DNA of 60,403 nucleotides from an uncultured Bacilli bacterium (GCA_947627995.1 CANQYE010000004.1:1-60403); one strand, 5' to 3'. Shown: positions 1 to 8,827, numbered from the stretch's first letter. Notes: a model not told the origin generated them from the letters alone. Made by a program: numbers and translations.

Positions 1-93
1 TGGCGGAGGAAAAGGGATTCGAACCCCTGCGCCGGTTACCCGACCTCCTGGTTTTCAAGACCAGTCCCTTCAACCAGACTTGGGTATTCCTCC
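1..93 (-). tRNA. tRNA-Ser (UGA anticodon)
   Basis: Read on the minus strand this folds as a class II tRNA. The 5' acceptor GGAGGAA pairs with TTCCTCC, followed by G and an encoded CCA at the window edge. The anticodon stem CTGGT/ACCAG encloses a loop with TGA, and a long variable arm is present, as expected for serine tRNA. Confidence 0.95.
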
Positions 94-119
94 AGTATCA
101 TTTTTATAACGACAAGTTG

Positions 120-149
120 ATTATATCACATTGATATTTTAAAAGTCAA
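120..149 (-). promoter_or_regulatory. promoter of tRNA-Ser
   Basis: On the minus strand TTGACT and TATAAT are separated by 18 bases and lie about 27 bases upstream of the tRNA 5' end. This matches a housekeeping sigma-A promoter. Confidence 0.7.
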
Positions 150-207
150 CCTTAATATAAAAATAAAATTTTTTACATATATTAAAAAAAATATTTGCTA
201 AAAACAC

Positions 208-236
208 TTGTCAAAATTTATTTTTTGCGATATACT
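208..236 (+). promoter_or_regulatory. promoter of tRNA-Leu
   Basis: TTGTCA and TATACT are separated by exactly 17 bases, and the -10 ends 39 bases before the tRNA 5' end. It is a near-consensus sigma-A promoter. Confidence 0.8.
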
Positions 237-275
237 TCTAATAGCTTGTCTAATTAAATTAGAAAAGCAGTGCCT

Positions 276-364
276 GCCCAAGTGGCGGAATAGGTAGACG
301 CACAGGACTTAAAATCCTGCGGGAGTCAAATCCCGTGCCGGTTCAAGTCCGGCCTTGGGCACCA
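276..364 (+). tRNA. tRNA-Leu (UAA anticodon)
   Basis: The acceptor GCCCAAG pairs with CTTGGGC, followed by A and an encoded CCA. The anticodon stem CAGGA/TCCTG encloses a loop with TAA, and there is a long variable arm (class II tRNA). Confidence 0.96.
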
Positions 365-375
365 TTATGAAAATG

Positions 376-400
376 AACTCCCATAAATAGGGGGTTTTTA
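376..400 (+). terminator. terminator of tRNA-Leu
   Basis: The short hairpin ACTCCC/AGGGGGT is followed by a T run directly after the tRNA. From here to the next gene at 605 I see only AT-rich sequence and a TATAAT at about 573. Confidence 0.6.
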
Positions 401-604
401 TTATACAATAATTTTACTCTCCTTATTTATCGTTTATTTCTTTTTCAGAAATATCGCACATAAATTTTTTAGTGTGGCTTAATTTTCATTTTATTAAAAA
501 ATAGCTAGATTCCTTAATATTTAAGAGTCTTAATCAATTTTAAAATCTTATAAAATATAAAACTCATATGTGTTATAATATTAATAGATCTGAGGTGATA
601 AAAA

Positions 605-1501
605 ATGATAAAAGTATCAGTTATTGTTCCCGTTTATAACACATCTAAATATTTATCTAAATGCATAGATAGTTTAATTAATCAAACTTTAGAAGATATA
701 GAAATAATAATTATAAATGATTGTAGTCCTGATAATTCAAAATTAATATTAGATAAATATAAAAATATAAAAAAAATAAATATTATTCATAATAAAGTCA
801 ATAAAGGAATTGGATACACTAGAAATTTAGGATTGAAAAAAGCTAAAGGAGAATATATTGCTTTTATAGATAGTGATGATTTTGTTGATATAAATATGTT
901 TGAAAAAATGTACAAAAAAGCTAAAAAAGATGATTTAGATTTAGTTGTATGCAGATTTCATAAATTGCTAGAAAAACAAAATGGAGTTTTAGAAGAAATA
1001 AATCCTAACTTTACCATCCCCTATTTTAAAAACACTTCGTTAAAAGATTGTCCAAAGCTTTTATTAGAAATAAATTCAGCACCTTGGAATAAACTTTATA
1101 AAAGATCTTTATTCTCTAAAGATGTTAGATTTCCAGAAAATTTAAAATATGAAGATGCCATTGTTTGTGTAAAAATACTAGCAAAAGCTAAAAAAATTGG
1201 GATGGTAGAAGATAAATTTAATTATTATTTAGTAAGAGATAAAAGTGAATCAACAGCTATGGATATAAGAGTTTTTGATATTATTGAAATTAATAATCAA
1301 AAATTACAATTCTTAAAAAAATTAGATTATTATGATTCAATAAAAGAATATGTAGAAATTAAAATAATCCGCAGTTTAACCAATTATATTAAACAGCAAA
1401 AATATCAAAAAGATAAAATAATTGCTAATAATTTCAAACAAAAAGCTATTGATTATTTAAATAGCAATTTCCCTAATTGGAAAAGAATCAAAAATATATA
1501 A
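605..1501 (+). CDS. family 2 glycosyltransferase
   Basis: This is a 298-residue GT-A fold glycosyltransferase of the GT2 family. The N-terminus has the usual VSVIVPVYNTSKYL strand with a CIDSLINQTL helix. A nucleotide/metal region DSDDF lies near residue 90, and an EDA-type acceptor motif (KYEDAI) near residue 183. Enzymes of this type move a sugar from a nucleotide donor onto cell-surface glycans at the cytoplasmic face of the membrane. No membrane segment is visible. The start follows a GAGGTGAT ribosome site. The gene stands alone and is followed by a convergent S1-domain gene, so the glycan it serves cannot be told. Confidence 0.85.
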   Translation: MIKVSVIVPVYNTSKYLSKCIDSLINQTLEDIEIIIINDCSPDNSKLILDKYKNIKKINIIHNKVNKGIGYTRNLGLKKAKGEYIAFIDSDDFVDINMFEKMYKKAKKDDLDLVVCRFHKLLEKQNGVLEEINPNFTIPYFKNTSLKDCPKLLLEINSAPWNKLYKRSLFSKDVRFPENLKYEDAIVCVKILAKAKKIGMVEDKFNYYLVRDKSESTAMDIRVFDIIEINNQKLQFLKKLDYYDSIKEYVEIKIIRSLTNYIKQQKYQKDKIIANNFKQKAIDYLNSNFPNWKRIKNI

Positions 1502-1535
1502 ATATAGTTTATTTTAAATTTCTTTTACCAATTTC

Positions 1536-1871
1536 TTATTCATTATTGAATTGTTTTAATTTTTCCTCAATCCATATTGGTAATTTTTCTGCTAAAGGAC
1601 TAAAGCCATTTATTGATTCGTCAATGCTATTTTTTTCAAAATCTTTAATTGATAATTTTAATTTTTTTTGTTCATCATCTATTTCAATAATTTTAGCTGT
1701 TATTTCTTCATTTAAATTTACGTAATCAGAAACATTTTTAACAAATCCTGATGAAATTTCTGAAATATGTATTAAACCAGTATATTCATTATTTATATTT
1801 ACAAAAATACCATAATTTTCTATACCTGTTACTATACCTTTTATTACCTCTCCTACTTTATATTTTTTCAT
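1536..1871 (-). CDS. S1 RNA-binding domain protein (GSP13/CvfD type)
   Basis: This 111-residue protein carries one S1 domain over residues 5-75. The GxVTGIENYGIFVNI strand and GLIHISEIS motif typical of S1 folds are followed by KLKLSIKD. A short charged helical tail comes after. Size and layout match the general stress protein 13/CvfD family of Firmicutes, which binds RNA or ribosomes and affects gene expression after transcription. It is monocistronic, with an AGGTGG ribosome site. Confidence 0.82.
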   Translation of the reverse strand: MKKYKVGEVIKGIVTGIENYGIFVNINNEYTGLIHISEISSGFVKNVSDYVNLNEEITAKIIEIDDEQKKLKLSIKDFEKNSIDESINGFSPLAEKLPIWIEEKLKQFNNE

Positions 1872-1902
1872 AATCCACCTCTATATAATTATATCACTTA
1901 TA

Positions 1903-1931
1903 TTGATGTAATTAAACATTTTTGGTATAAT
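1903..1931 (+). promoter_or_regulatory. promoter of the NifU-like gene
   Basis: TTGATG and TATAAT are separated by 17 bases. The predicted +1 falls at about 1938, on the ribosome site of the gene starting at 1947, so the mRNA leader would be under 10 bases. Confidence 0.65.
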
Positions 1932-1946
1932 TTATTTGGTGATAAA

Positions 1947-2177
1947 ATGAAAAATACAGAAAAAATTAAAGCCATAATTGAAGAAATTCGACCATATTTA
2001 AATGGAGATGGCGGAGATATTGAGTTTATAAAATATGAAGAGAATTATGTTTACATAAAATTATATGGTCATTGTCAACATTGTATTTACAAAAATGAGA
2101 CCATAGAAAATGGTATACTTGAAAATATAAAAGAACAAGTACCAGAAGTTAAAGGTATTATCAATGTTGAATTTTAA
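1947..2177 (+). CDS. NifU C-terminal domain protein (Fe-S scaffold)
   Basis: At 76 residues this is a stand-alone NifU C-terminal (Nfu) domain. It keeps the family pattern: IRPYLNGDGGDIEF near residues 14-28, then the CxxC pair in GHCQHC (around residues 46-49) that binds a transient Fe-S cluster. Free Nfu proteins carry Fe-S clusters to target enzymes; MiaB in this window is one possible client (inference). Its stop overlaps by four bases the stop of the convergent gene. Confidence 0.88.
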   Translation: MKNTEKIKAIIEEIRPYLNGDGGDIEFIKYEENYVYIKLYGHCQHCIYKNETIENGILENIKEQVPEVKGIINVEF

Positions 2178-3091
2178 TTTATCCAATCTATTTTAGGAAT
2201 TGGATTTTTTTTATTTAAAATATTATATATTTTATTTAATAAAATTTCATAATCATCAACTAAATCTGTAATATTAAATAATTCTTCTTCATTTGCTTCA
2301 TTATTCACAATTTTTTCATAACAATCAAAATAATATGAAGGAAAAAGTAATCTTGCATAAAGCATCCTAGAGGCATAAGTATCCATTGGAAATTTTAATA
2401 AAAAACTTTCTACTTCATTCCAAATTAATTCTTTATTAAAAAAACTATACTTAATATACTCAGCAATATCTCGAACATTTAAATCAATAATAAAACTTAA
2501 TGGATTAAAAAAATTAAGTGCATAATTCGGCGAAAAAATACGCTTATGTGATAATGTTAAGATAGGATTAAAGTCGGCAGGAATTTCATTAACTGTTTCA
2601 TTTGCATAAGCAATTGCATTTTCTGCTAACCCAATATAATAACTAAAACTATTAGCTATAATTTTCCTTTCTTTACCCATTCTACTAATTTGATATTCAA
2701 AATAATCTATCTTTTCACTCCATAGTTTACCCCAGTTATTACGATAAAGTTTACTTTTTTTATTCTCTACTTTTAATTTTGATTCAATTTTAATAATATC
2801 AAATAAACTTAACTCTTGTTTTTCGTCAATTAATATTTTAAACAATATATAATTTTTATCATTTACATTTGTTATTAAATAATTTTTATTATTTAAAATA
2901 AGGATATGACTAGGGATTTTTTTTAATAATAGTTCATTAGCTATATTATAAATATCTTCTAAATCTTCTATGGGTCTTTTATATGGAACAAAGTAATATT
3001 TTTCAAAATTATAAAAAAAATAATATATATCATTTATATTCTCTAAGTTTGTTATTTTTAAATTATAATTAGCCTCAATTATTTTTTTCAT
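2174..3091 (-). CDS. probable YutH/CotS-type spore coat kinase-fold protein
   Basis: This 305-residue protein resembles the spore-coat-associated, kinase-like YutH/CotS family. A WGKLWSEKIDYFEYQ helix near residue 130 is followed by LSHKRIFSPNYALNFFNP, where a catalytic-loop-like HK sits. IIDLNVRDIAEYIKY then matches the 'D..RD.AEYI' signature of these proteins. The nearby YutD-like gene is a genomic neighbour of yutH in Bacillus, which supports the call. The canonical kinase Asp residues are not clearly conserved, so activity is doubtful. I chose ATG at 3091 because GAGGGAT lies before it. Confidence 0.55.
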   Translation of the reverse strand: MKKIIEANYNLKITNLENINDIYYFFYNFEKYYFVPYKRPIEDLEDIYNIANELLLKKIPSHILILNNKNYLITNVNDKNYILFKILIDEKQELSLFDIIKIESKLKVENKKSKLYRNNWGKLWSEKIDYFEYQISRMGKERKIIANSFSYYIGLAENAIAYANETVNEIPADFNPILTLSHKRIFSPNYALNFFNPLSFIIDLNVRDIAEYIKYSFFNKELIWNEVESFLLKFPMDTYASRMLYARLLFPSYYFDCYEKIVNNEANEEELFNITDLVDDYEILLNKIYNILNKKNPIPKIDWIN

Positions 3092-3134
3092 ATAATCCCT
3101 CAATAAATTATATAAAAAAAAACAACTTTTATGA

Positions 3135-3758
3135 TTAAGCTGCTTTTTTAAATGGATTAAATGTATTATCCATATTGATGTTATTATTAATAGCTTCTTG
3201 TCCTTTATTATATAGCTCGATTTGACTTTGTTGACGTTCTTTTTGTTCTTTTGCTAGTAATATGTATTTTCCAAGTTCACTACTAACAATATTCATTGTC
3301 GGTATTATACATTCTTCTACTAAAGTTTTAGCATCTTCTAAAGTTCTAACTAATTCATCATCTGATAATGCTGCTAAATTATCTGGAATATCTAACGTTT
3401 TCATTGTTCCTGTTTGATTAATATTTACATTTTGAGATGTTGATTTAATCATCGATTCAGAATTCTTATTTTCAACCGGTTTATTAACTGAAAAATTAGA
3501 CTCATCTGGAGTATTTCCAAATGGATTTATTACGGCCGTATCCTCAATTTTATCATTAGATGGTGCTTCAGGTATTATTGGTGTATTAGGAATAAAATTA
3601 GGTTCACTAAATTCAGCTGGATTAGGAATTACTGGTTCTTTTTGGGAAACTAAATATAATATTTTTCCTTTTGCATCGATTGGTACAGCTATTGGATTTG
3701 TACCACTTATTACATAATTTGAATTTTTTAATTCTATATCTTTATAATTACTATTCAT
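3135..3758 (-). CDS. uncharacterised protein with Pro/Asn-rich middle
   Basis: I do not recognise this 207-residue protein. The N-terminal 50 residues look folded (IAVPIDAKGKILYLVSQ). Residues 50-125 are low-complexity and rich in Pro, Asn and Ser, and the C-terminal third is helical (LSDDELVRTLEDAKTLVEEC). No signal peptide or membrane segment is seen. The chosen start is the ATG at 3758, preceded by GGTG. It overlaps the end of the upstream DUF1292-like gene by eight bases, which suggests translational coupling in the yutD-to-yutH cluster. Confidence 0.6.
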   Translation of the reverse strand: MNSNYKDIELKNSNYVISGTNPIAVPIDAKGKILYLVSQKEPVIPNPAEFSEPNFIPNTPIIPEAPSNDKIEDTAVINPFGNTPDESNFSVNKPVENKNSESMIKSTSQNVNINQTGTMKTLDIPDNLAALSDDELVRTLEDAKTLVEECIIPTMNIVSSELGKYILLAKEQKERQQSQIELYNKGQEAINNNINMDNTFNPFKKAA

Positions 3759-3990
3759 TGTTAACACCATTTATCCAATTTCTCATAAATTGTTTTATTT
3801 CTTCCCATTTTGATTGTTCTACATTCACAAGTCTATTCCCATCAACTTGTGATACATATAATTTTAACATATTATTATCTATTTCATTTTTTGTATAAAT
3901 AATATATGTTTTATTATCAAGTTCAAATGAACGCAATAGTTCAGCTTCAAATGTTCCAGTTGAATCACTTAATTTTAATTTATTGTTCAT
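3751..3990 (-). CDS. DUF1292-like small protein
   Basis: This 79-residue protein begins with a short acidic/polar strand. It then has the pattern of DUF1292 (YrzB) proteins: FELDNKTYIIYTKNE, then LKLYVSQVDG, then a WEEIKQFM helix. The family's function is unknown. The start follows GAGGGATATATTC. It overlaps the next gene by eight bases. Confidence 0.5.
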   Translation of the reverse strand: MNNKLKLSDSTGTFEAELLRSFELDNKTYIIYTKNEIDNNMLKLYVSQVDGNRLVNVEQSKWEEIKQFMRNWINGVNNE

Positions 3991-4039
3991 GAATATATCC
4001 CTCTATTCTAATAATATTATATCATATTAAAGATTATTA

Positions 4040-4321
4040 TCAATCTTTTATTTTTTCTAATATAAAATATCTACAATTATAAGCACAATAATTTTTAATA
4101 TAATCTTTCATTTTTTTAAAATCATTTATTTCATTAAATTGTTTATTATCTTCTTTATTAAATCCTTTCAAACGAATCTTACCATAAGCCCAATCGCCAA
4201 CTATAAAATCATAATCATAAAAGTAATCAGTTATTTTTTCCAAAACAACTTCTTCATCAAATCCTTCTTTTATATTTTCAATTAACTTATATTTTTGATT
4301 ATTTATAACTATATTTTTCAT
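4040..4321 (-). CDS. yutD: YutD family protein
   Basis: This 93-residue protein has the strongly conserved YutD core (YDFIVGDWAYGKIRLKGF) near residues 38-55 and ends with the Cys-containing CAYNCRYFILE. The molecular role is unknown. In Bacillus the yutD gene lies beside yutH, and here the YutH-like gene is three genes downstream. The start ATG overlaps the stop of the upstream gene (TAATG), so the two are coupled. Confidence 0.78.
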   Translation of the reverse strand: MKNIVINNQKYKLIENIKEGFDEEVVLEKITDYFYDYDFIVGDWAYGKIRLKGFNKEDNKQFNEINDFKKMKDYIKNYCAYNCRYFILEKIKD

Positions 4322-5145
4322 TATTTTACCCCAAAATATATACAGATTACTACAATAATCATTATAATTGTTGCAATAATACCAGTAAGGAGTAAAGCAT
4401 CAACAAAACCACTACCACTAGCATTACCTTCTTGTGGTTTTAAAACTTTTGTAATCATATCGGATATAGTTGTTGTTCTTCCACCATTACTTGCGCTATT
4501 ATTATCAGTAATTGTTAATATTGTTTCATTTAATTTAGCTAAAGTATCGTCGTCCATATTTTTAACTTCATCTAATTTTAAACCATTATTAATATAATAT
4601 TCATCAGGTAAAAAATCTGGCTTTTTTCTAATTAATTTTGTTCTATTCATAGAATTTAATAAAAAATTATAATAATTAATTGTTGCATTTTGATCCTTAG
4701 AATATGTAATATCTAATGCAGAAAATATTTTTCGTGGATTTGTTAGAACATATAGTTCTTTTTCAAAGCTTTTAAAATAAGTACTATCTAAATTATTATA
4801 TTTACATTTTAACATTAACATATCTAAAAGTTTTTTTTCAATATCACTTATTATATAAGTTTTATTTTTTACTTTCATCCATTCGCCAAGTTCTTCAAAA
4901 GTTAATATAAAATCATTAAATGTTCCTTCTAACAAACCATATTGTTTTACAATTTGTAAAAAACCACTTTTATCTTTTTTTAAAAAAGGACCCAAAAGTT
5001 CATTATCATAAATCTTATCTAAAATTTCAATAAAGTGTATACCAAATTCATTAGCATTTACATTCTTTTTATTGCTTTTTATATTAGCATATTTATTTAG
5101 ACAATCTTCAAAAAAACTACCAAAAAAAATATTAACACTATTCAT
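4321..5145 (-). CDS. tail-anchored membrane protein of unknown function
   Basis: I do not recognise this 274-residue protein. Residues 1-245 are soluble and mostly helical, with no signal peptide. A single hydrophobic segment at about 250-272 (LLLTGIIATIIMIIVVICIY) ends three residues before the C-terminus, so the protein should be tail-anchored with its bulk in the cytoplasm. A Ser/Gly/Asn-rich linker (around 218-245) precedes the anchor. It is first in the run leading to YutD, with a one-base overlap. Confidence 0.65.
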   Translation of the reverse strand: MNSVNIFFGSFFEDCLNKYANIKSNKKNVNANEFGIHFIEILDKIYDNELLGPFLKKDKSGFLQIVKQYGLLEGTFNDFILTFEELGEWMKVKNKTYIISDIEKKLLDMLMLKCKYNNLDSTYFKSFEKELYVLTNPRKIFSALDITYSKDQNATINYYNFLLNSMNRTKLIRKKPDFLPDEYYINNGLKLDEVKNMDDDTLAKLNETILTITDNNSASNGGRTTTISDMITKVLKPQEGNASGSGFVDALLLTGIIATIIMIIVVICIYFGVK

Positions 5146-5200
5146 AGCATCACCCTATCTTAGTAATTATACCATAAAAAAAAGTATACAACAATACTTT

Positions 5201-5497
5201 TTACTTAATCTCATCTATTATTTTCATAAGTTCTTCTTCGCTATGAAAGCCAACTATACTTTTTACTACTTTCTTGTTTTTAAAAAAAATAATATTTGGA
5301 ATCGACATTATTCCATATTTAGATGCTAAATCACTATGAGTATCTACATTAACTTTTATTATTTTTAATTTATCTTCGATTTTTTCTAAAACTTTACTCA
5401 ACATTTTACAAGGACCACACCAATCTGCATAAAAATCTACTAATACTAATTCATCAGTAATTAAATCATCCAAATTTTCATTATTTAAATATATCAT
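5201..5497 (-). CDS. trxA: thioredoxin
   Basis: A 98-residue thioredoxin with the intact active site ADWCGPCKML near residues 26-35. The cis-proline loop SIPNIIFFK is near residue 65. It reduces cytoplasmic disulfides and works with thioredoxin reductase, which is not in this window. Its start lies inside the end of the CvpA-family gene (17-base overlap), so the two are co-translated. Confidence 0.92.
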   Translation of the reverse strand: MIYLNNENLDDLITDELVLVDFYADWCGPCKMLSKVLEKIEDKLKIIKVNVDTHSDLASKYGIMSIPNIIFFKNKKVVKSIVGFHSEEELMKIIDEIK

Positions 5498-6212
5498 TTT
5501 CTTTTCCTTTCATTTCATTAATTATTTTATTTATATTATTTATTTTAATGCTACCTCTGTTGACTAATCTTTTAGCATTTTCTTCGCTAATTATATCATA
5601 TTTTAATAAAATAATAAACGCTTTTTGATTACATGATATTTTATCTTTACAATTCTTTAATTCATATATTTCTGCTACAGCTTTTAATTCCGGTTCTATT
5701 ATTTTGGAAAAAACCGGTGTTTTTTTCAATATTACATTAGCTATTTTACTTTGATTTATTAAAATATTAGTTGACTTTATAGAATTAATCATAAATAATC
5801 CAATAATAATTATCAAAAGCGTTTCTAATAATCCAAAAATCAATCCTAACAATTTTAAAGGCAACGTTAAAACGAGTGTACTTTTTAATATTTTATCTAC
5901 TATTCCGGTTATTCTTAAAATAATTTTGAAAATAAAATATAAAATGGCAAAAACTATTAAAAAAGAAATAGCTTCATAAATTAAAATATTTAAAATAGTA
6001 ATCTCATTAAATATTTTAATAATATTTAAAAATGGTAAATAAGTATAAAAAAATACAGAGAGAGGATTTTTTAAAAAAAATGATAATATTACTATAATAA
6101 TAAGTCCAATAAAAGAAACTGAACTTTTAATTATTCCCTTTTTAAAGCCAATTAATCCACCTATAAATAACATTATCAAAATGATTATATCTAATATATT
6201 TAATCCTATCAT
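5481..6212 (-). CDS. CvpA family membrane protein
   Basis: This 243-residue protein opens with the CvpA pattern LDIIILIMLFIGGLIGFKKG. Four hydrophobic segments follow in the first 150 residues, then a cytoplasmic tail of about 90 residues with two Cys (CKDKISC). CvpA proteins are inner-membrane proteins linked in Firmicutes to envelope or division phenotypes; the mechanism is unknown. The start follows GGAGGCGCAA. It forms a two-gene operon with trxA. Confidence 0.8.
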   Translation of the reverse strand: MIGLNILDIIILIMLFIGGLIGFKKGIIKSSVSFIGLIIIVILSFFLKNPLSVFFYTYLPFLNIIKIFNEITILNILIYEAISFLIVFAILYFIFKIILRITGIVDKILKSTLVLTLPLKLLGLIFGLLETLLIIIIGLFMINSIKSTNILINQSKIANVILKKTPVFSKIIEPELKAVAEIYELKNCKDKISCNQKAFIILLKYDIISEENAKRLVNRGSIKINNINKIINEMKGKENDIFK

Positions 6213-6291
6213 TTGCGCCTCCAGTTCAATTATATTATAACAATGATGAAATTAAAAGTTATTTATGATAAAATTATATTGAGGTGTATTT

Positions 6292-7224
6292 ATGACTATA
6301 GTTTTTAAACCAAGCGAAAATATAAAAAAGAAAATAATTGAATATTATAAGGATTTAAAAAAGAAGAAAACCCCACCTTATGCTATTTTCCAAGCTGTTG
6401 AAGCAGATACAGTTATTACATTATATGAATCTGGAAAAGTAATGTTTCAAGGAATTTCGGCAGATATTGATGCTAATATTTGGATTGATTTAGAACGTAG
6501 TTTAAATAATAGAATAATAAATATAGAAGAAAAAGAAAATAAAAAAGAAAAAAATAAAAAGTTATTAACTATATCATCCATTGGAAGCGATGAAGTAGGT
6601 ACAGGGGATTTCTTTGGACCAATTGTAGTTTGTGCTTGCTATATTAATAAAAGTCAAACTGATTTACTACTAAATCTTGGTATAAAAGATTCTAAAAAAA
6701 TATCAGATGAGAAAATTATTAAACTTGCTCCCCAAATAATAAAATTAGTACCATATTCTTGTTTCATTTTAGATAATAAAACGTATAACTCTCAGTATAA
6801 TTCCGAGTTTAATATGAACAAAATTAAAGCAATACTTCACAATAAAGTTATTACTACCCTTTTAAAAAAAGATAATTTTGTATTTGATAAAATAGTTATC
6901 GATCAATTTGTATATCCTAAAAAATATTTTGAACATTTAAAAGATCAAAAAGAAATTACTAAAAATATAACCTTTTTAACTCATGCTGAAGATCAAGTCT
7001 TAAGTGTAGCTTGTTCATCGATTATTAGTAGATATATTTTTTTAAAAGAACTTAAAAAAATTAGTGATGAATTAAGTATTGAGATACCAAAAGGTGCCGG
7101 CCCAAAAGTTGATGAAATAGGTTATCAAATTGTTCAAAAATATGGACTTAATAAATTAAAAGAAATTGCTAAATTAAACTTTAAAAATTTAGATAAAATA
7201 AAAAATTATTCTACCCATGAATAA
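6292..7224 (+). CDS. rnhC: ribonuclease HIII
   Basis: This 310-residue protein removes RNA from RNA-DNA hybrids. It has the N-terminal TBP-like substrate-binding domain of RNase HIII (residues 1-85, VITLYESGKVMFQG). The catalytic domain starts with SIGSDEVGTGDFFGPIVV, where the DE pair binds metal. Further acidic residues lie in IKDSKK and in VIDQFV. Length is normal for the family. The start follows GAGGTG. Confidence 0.93.
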   Translation: MTIVFKPSENIKKKIIEYYKDLKKKKTPPYAIFQAVEADTVITLYESGKVMFQGISADIDANIWIDLERSLNNRIINIEEKENKKEKNKKLLTISSIGSDEVGTGDFFGPIVVCACYINKSQTDLLLNLGIKDSKKISDEKIIKLAPQIIKLVPYSCFILDNKTYNSQYNSEFNMNKIKAILHNKVITTLLKKDNFVFDKIVIDQFVYPKKYFEHLKDQKEITKNITFLTHAEDQVLSVACSSIISRYIFLKELKKISDELSIEIPKGAGPKVDEIGYQIVQKYGLNKLKEIAKLNFKNLDKIKNYSTHE

Positions 7225-7232
7225 TTTTTTTA

Positions 7233-7751
7233 CTATTCAGCATAAATAACACCACTAAATGAAGCACCAACATTATCATTTTGATTATTATTTGTTTCTA
7301 AAAATTTGAAAGTAATTGTATATGTATGAGTTACACCACTAGCAATAGTTTGGTTATTTATAATTGTTCCCGTGTTAGAAGGAAGAATTGTTTGTGACAA
7401 TCCCGCACAAGATCCTGAAGAAGAAGAACAAGTTATAGAATAGACCAAATCATTTTTATCAACAAATTTATTAGTTAAACTTTGCCAAAATAAACGATAA
7501 GTAATAGAAGAAGTTCCTGTATTTTTAATTTTAATAGTTTTAGTAGTTGTCCACCCTGGCAATAAGTTTATTTCATTGATTGTAGAAGAATCAGTATAAT
7601 TTAAAATCAAATTTCCACTAGTAACACTGACATTATTTGTCGATGTATTACCAGAAATTAAAGATGAAAAATAAGCATATGACAGACCAATTAATAAAGC
7701 TAATAAAAAAATTATTATAATAATACTGGCAATCCTTTTAGTATTACTCAT
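7233..7751 (-). CDS. TasA/camelysin-like secreted protein
   Basis: This 172-residue exported protein has an N-terminal hydrophobic helix (residues 6-28) ending in SYAYFSS. A beta-rich domain follows (NVSVTSGNLILNYTD; LLPGWTTTKTIKIKNTGTSS). That order matches SipW-dependent TasA/camelysin surface proteins, which form fibres or surface layers. One Cys pair (CSSSSGSC) is present. I chose ATG 7751 because GGTG lies six bases upstream. No SipW-type signal peptidase is seen in the window. Confidence 0.65.
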   Translation of the reverse strand: MSNTKRIASIIIIIFLLALLIGLSYAYFSSLISGNTSTNNVSVTSGNLILNYTDSSTINEINLLPGWTTTKTIKIKNTGTSSITYRLFWQSLTNKFVDKNDLVYSITCSSSSGSCAGLSQTILPSNTGTIINNQTIASGVTHTYTITFKFLETNNNQNDNVGASFSGVIYAE

Positions 7752-7828
7752 ATAAATCACCTAAACACTTCTACTTTTATTATAACATGTATTTTTTTTT
7801 CTAAACAATAATATTACAAATACTTTAC

Positions 7829-7854
7829 AAAAAAAAGTTCATTTAGAACTTTTT
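7829..7854 (-). terminator. terminator of the rpsB-tsf operon
   Basis: On the minus strand AAAAAGTTC/GAACTTTTT with a 5-base loop is followed by a T run. It overlaps the stop codon of the small ORF behind tsf. Confidence 0.75.
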
Positions 7855-7942
7855 AAAAGAAAAATATTATAATTAATAAAATACCTACAAGAATCATAGT
7901 TATATCAATAGCTATTCTTACTTTTCTATTTTTATGATTCAT
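7853..7942 (-). CDS. possible 29-residue membrane peptide behind tsf
   Basis: An open frame of 29 codons starts two bases after the tsf stop (TAATAATG). It encodes a basic N-terminus (MNHKNRKVR) and one hydrophobic helix (IAIDITMILVGILLIIIFFF). The position suggests translational coupling to tsf, and the frame ends inside the operon terminator. The low-complexity AT-rich sequence means it could be chance. I assign no function. Confidence 0.35.
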   Translation of the reverse strand: MNHKNRKVRIAIDITMILVGILLIIIFFF

Positions 7943-7944
7943 TA

Positions 7945-8817
7945 TTACCCATTAATTTGATTCATTACTTCACTGGCGAAATCTTCATTTCTTTTTTCGA
8001 TGCCTTCACCAACTTCATAACGAACCATTAATTTTAGTTCCCCATTATTTTTAGCAATATATTGTGAAACATTCAAACTGGAATCTTTAATAAATTCTTG
8101 TTCAGATAAACATACTTCTTTATAAAACTTTTTAATTCTACCTTCAATCATTTTAACAGCGATTTCTTCAGGTTTTCCTTCATTCATTGCATTATTTTTA
8201 AATATTTCTCTTTCTCTTTCAATAACATCGTCTGGAATATCAGTTGGTACTAAATATTCAGGACGCATAGCTGCAGCTTGCATTGCAACATCTTTAGCTA
8301 CTTCTTCATTTCCGCCTTTTAAAACTGTTAAAACTGCTATTTTACCACCTAAATGCAAATAATTTCCAAAACATTCATCATCATTTTTAATTATAATTTC
8401 ACATCTTCTAAATGATATTTTTTCCCCTATTTTAGCAGTTGCAGCTACTATTAAATCAGAAACTTTTCCATCTTCAGTACAAACTTCTAGTGCTTCTTCA
8501 TAAGTTTTAGCATCGCTATTTAAAATTGCATTCCCAATTTTATCTAATAAATTAATAAATTCTTTATTTTTGCTTACGAAATCAGTTTCTGAGTTAATTT
8601 CAATAATAACGGCTTTATTTCCATTTGTATAAATATTAGCTAATCCTTCCGCAGCAATTCTTGATTCTTTTTTGGTAGCTTTAGCAATACCTTTTTCTTT
8701 AAGGTAATCAATAGCTTTTTCCATATCTCCATTAGTTTCTGCTAATGCTTTTTTACAATCCATCATTCCAGCGCCAGATTTTTCACGTAACTCTTTTACT
8801 AAACTTGCACTTATCAT
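7945..8817 (-). CDS. tsf: elongation factor Ts
   Basis: This 290-residue protein recycles EF-Tu by exchanging GDP. The N-terminal UBA-like domain (LVKELREKSGAGMMDCKKAL, residues 5-24) is intact, and the EF-Ts core has the TDFVSKN motif near residue 80. Length is normal. It lies ten bases downstream of rpsB in the usual rpsB-tsf operon, and a hairpin terminator follows. Confidence 0.96.
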   Translation of the reverse strand: MISASLVKELREKSGAGMMDCKKALAETNGDMEKAIDYLKEKGIAKATKKESRIAAEGLANIYTNGNKAVIIEINSETDFVSKNKEFINLLDKIGNAILNSDAKTYEEALEVCTEDGKVSDLIVAATAKIGEKISFRRCEIIIKNDDECFGNYLHLGGKIAVLTVLKGGNEEVAKDVAMQAAAMRPEYLVPTDIPDDVIEREREIFKNNAMNEGKPEEIAVKMIEGRIKKFYKEVCLSEQEFIKDSSLNVSQYIAKNNGELKLMVRYEVGEGIEKRNEDFASEVMNQING

Positions 8818-8827
8818 AAAATCTCTC

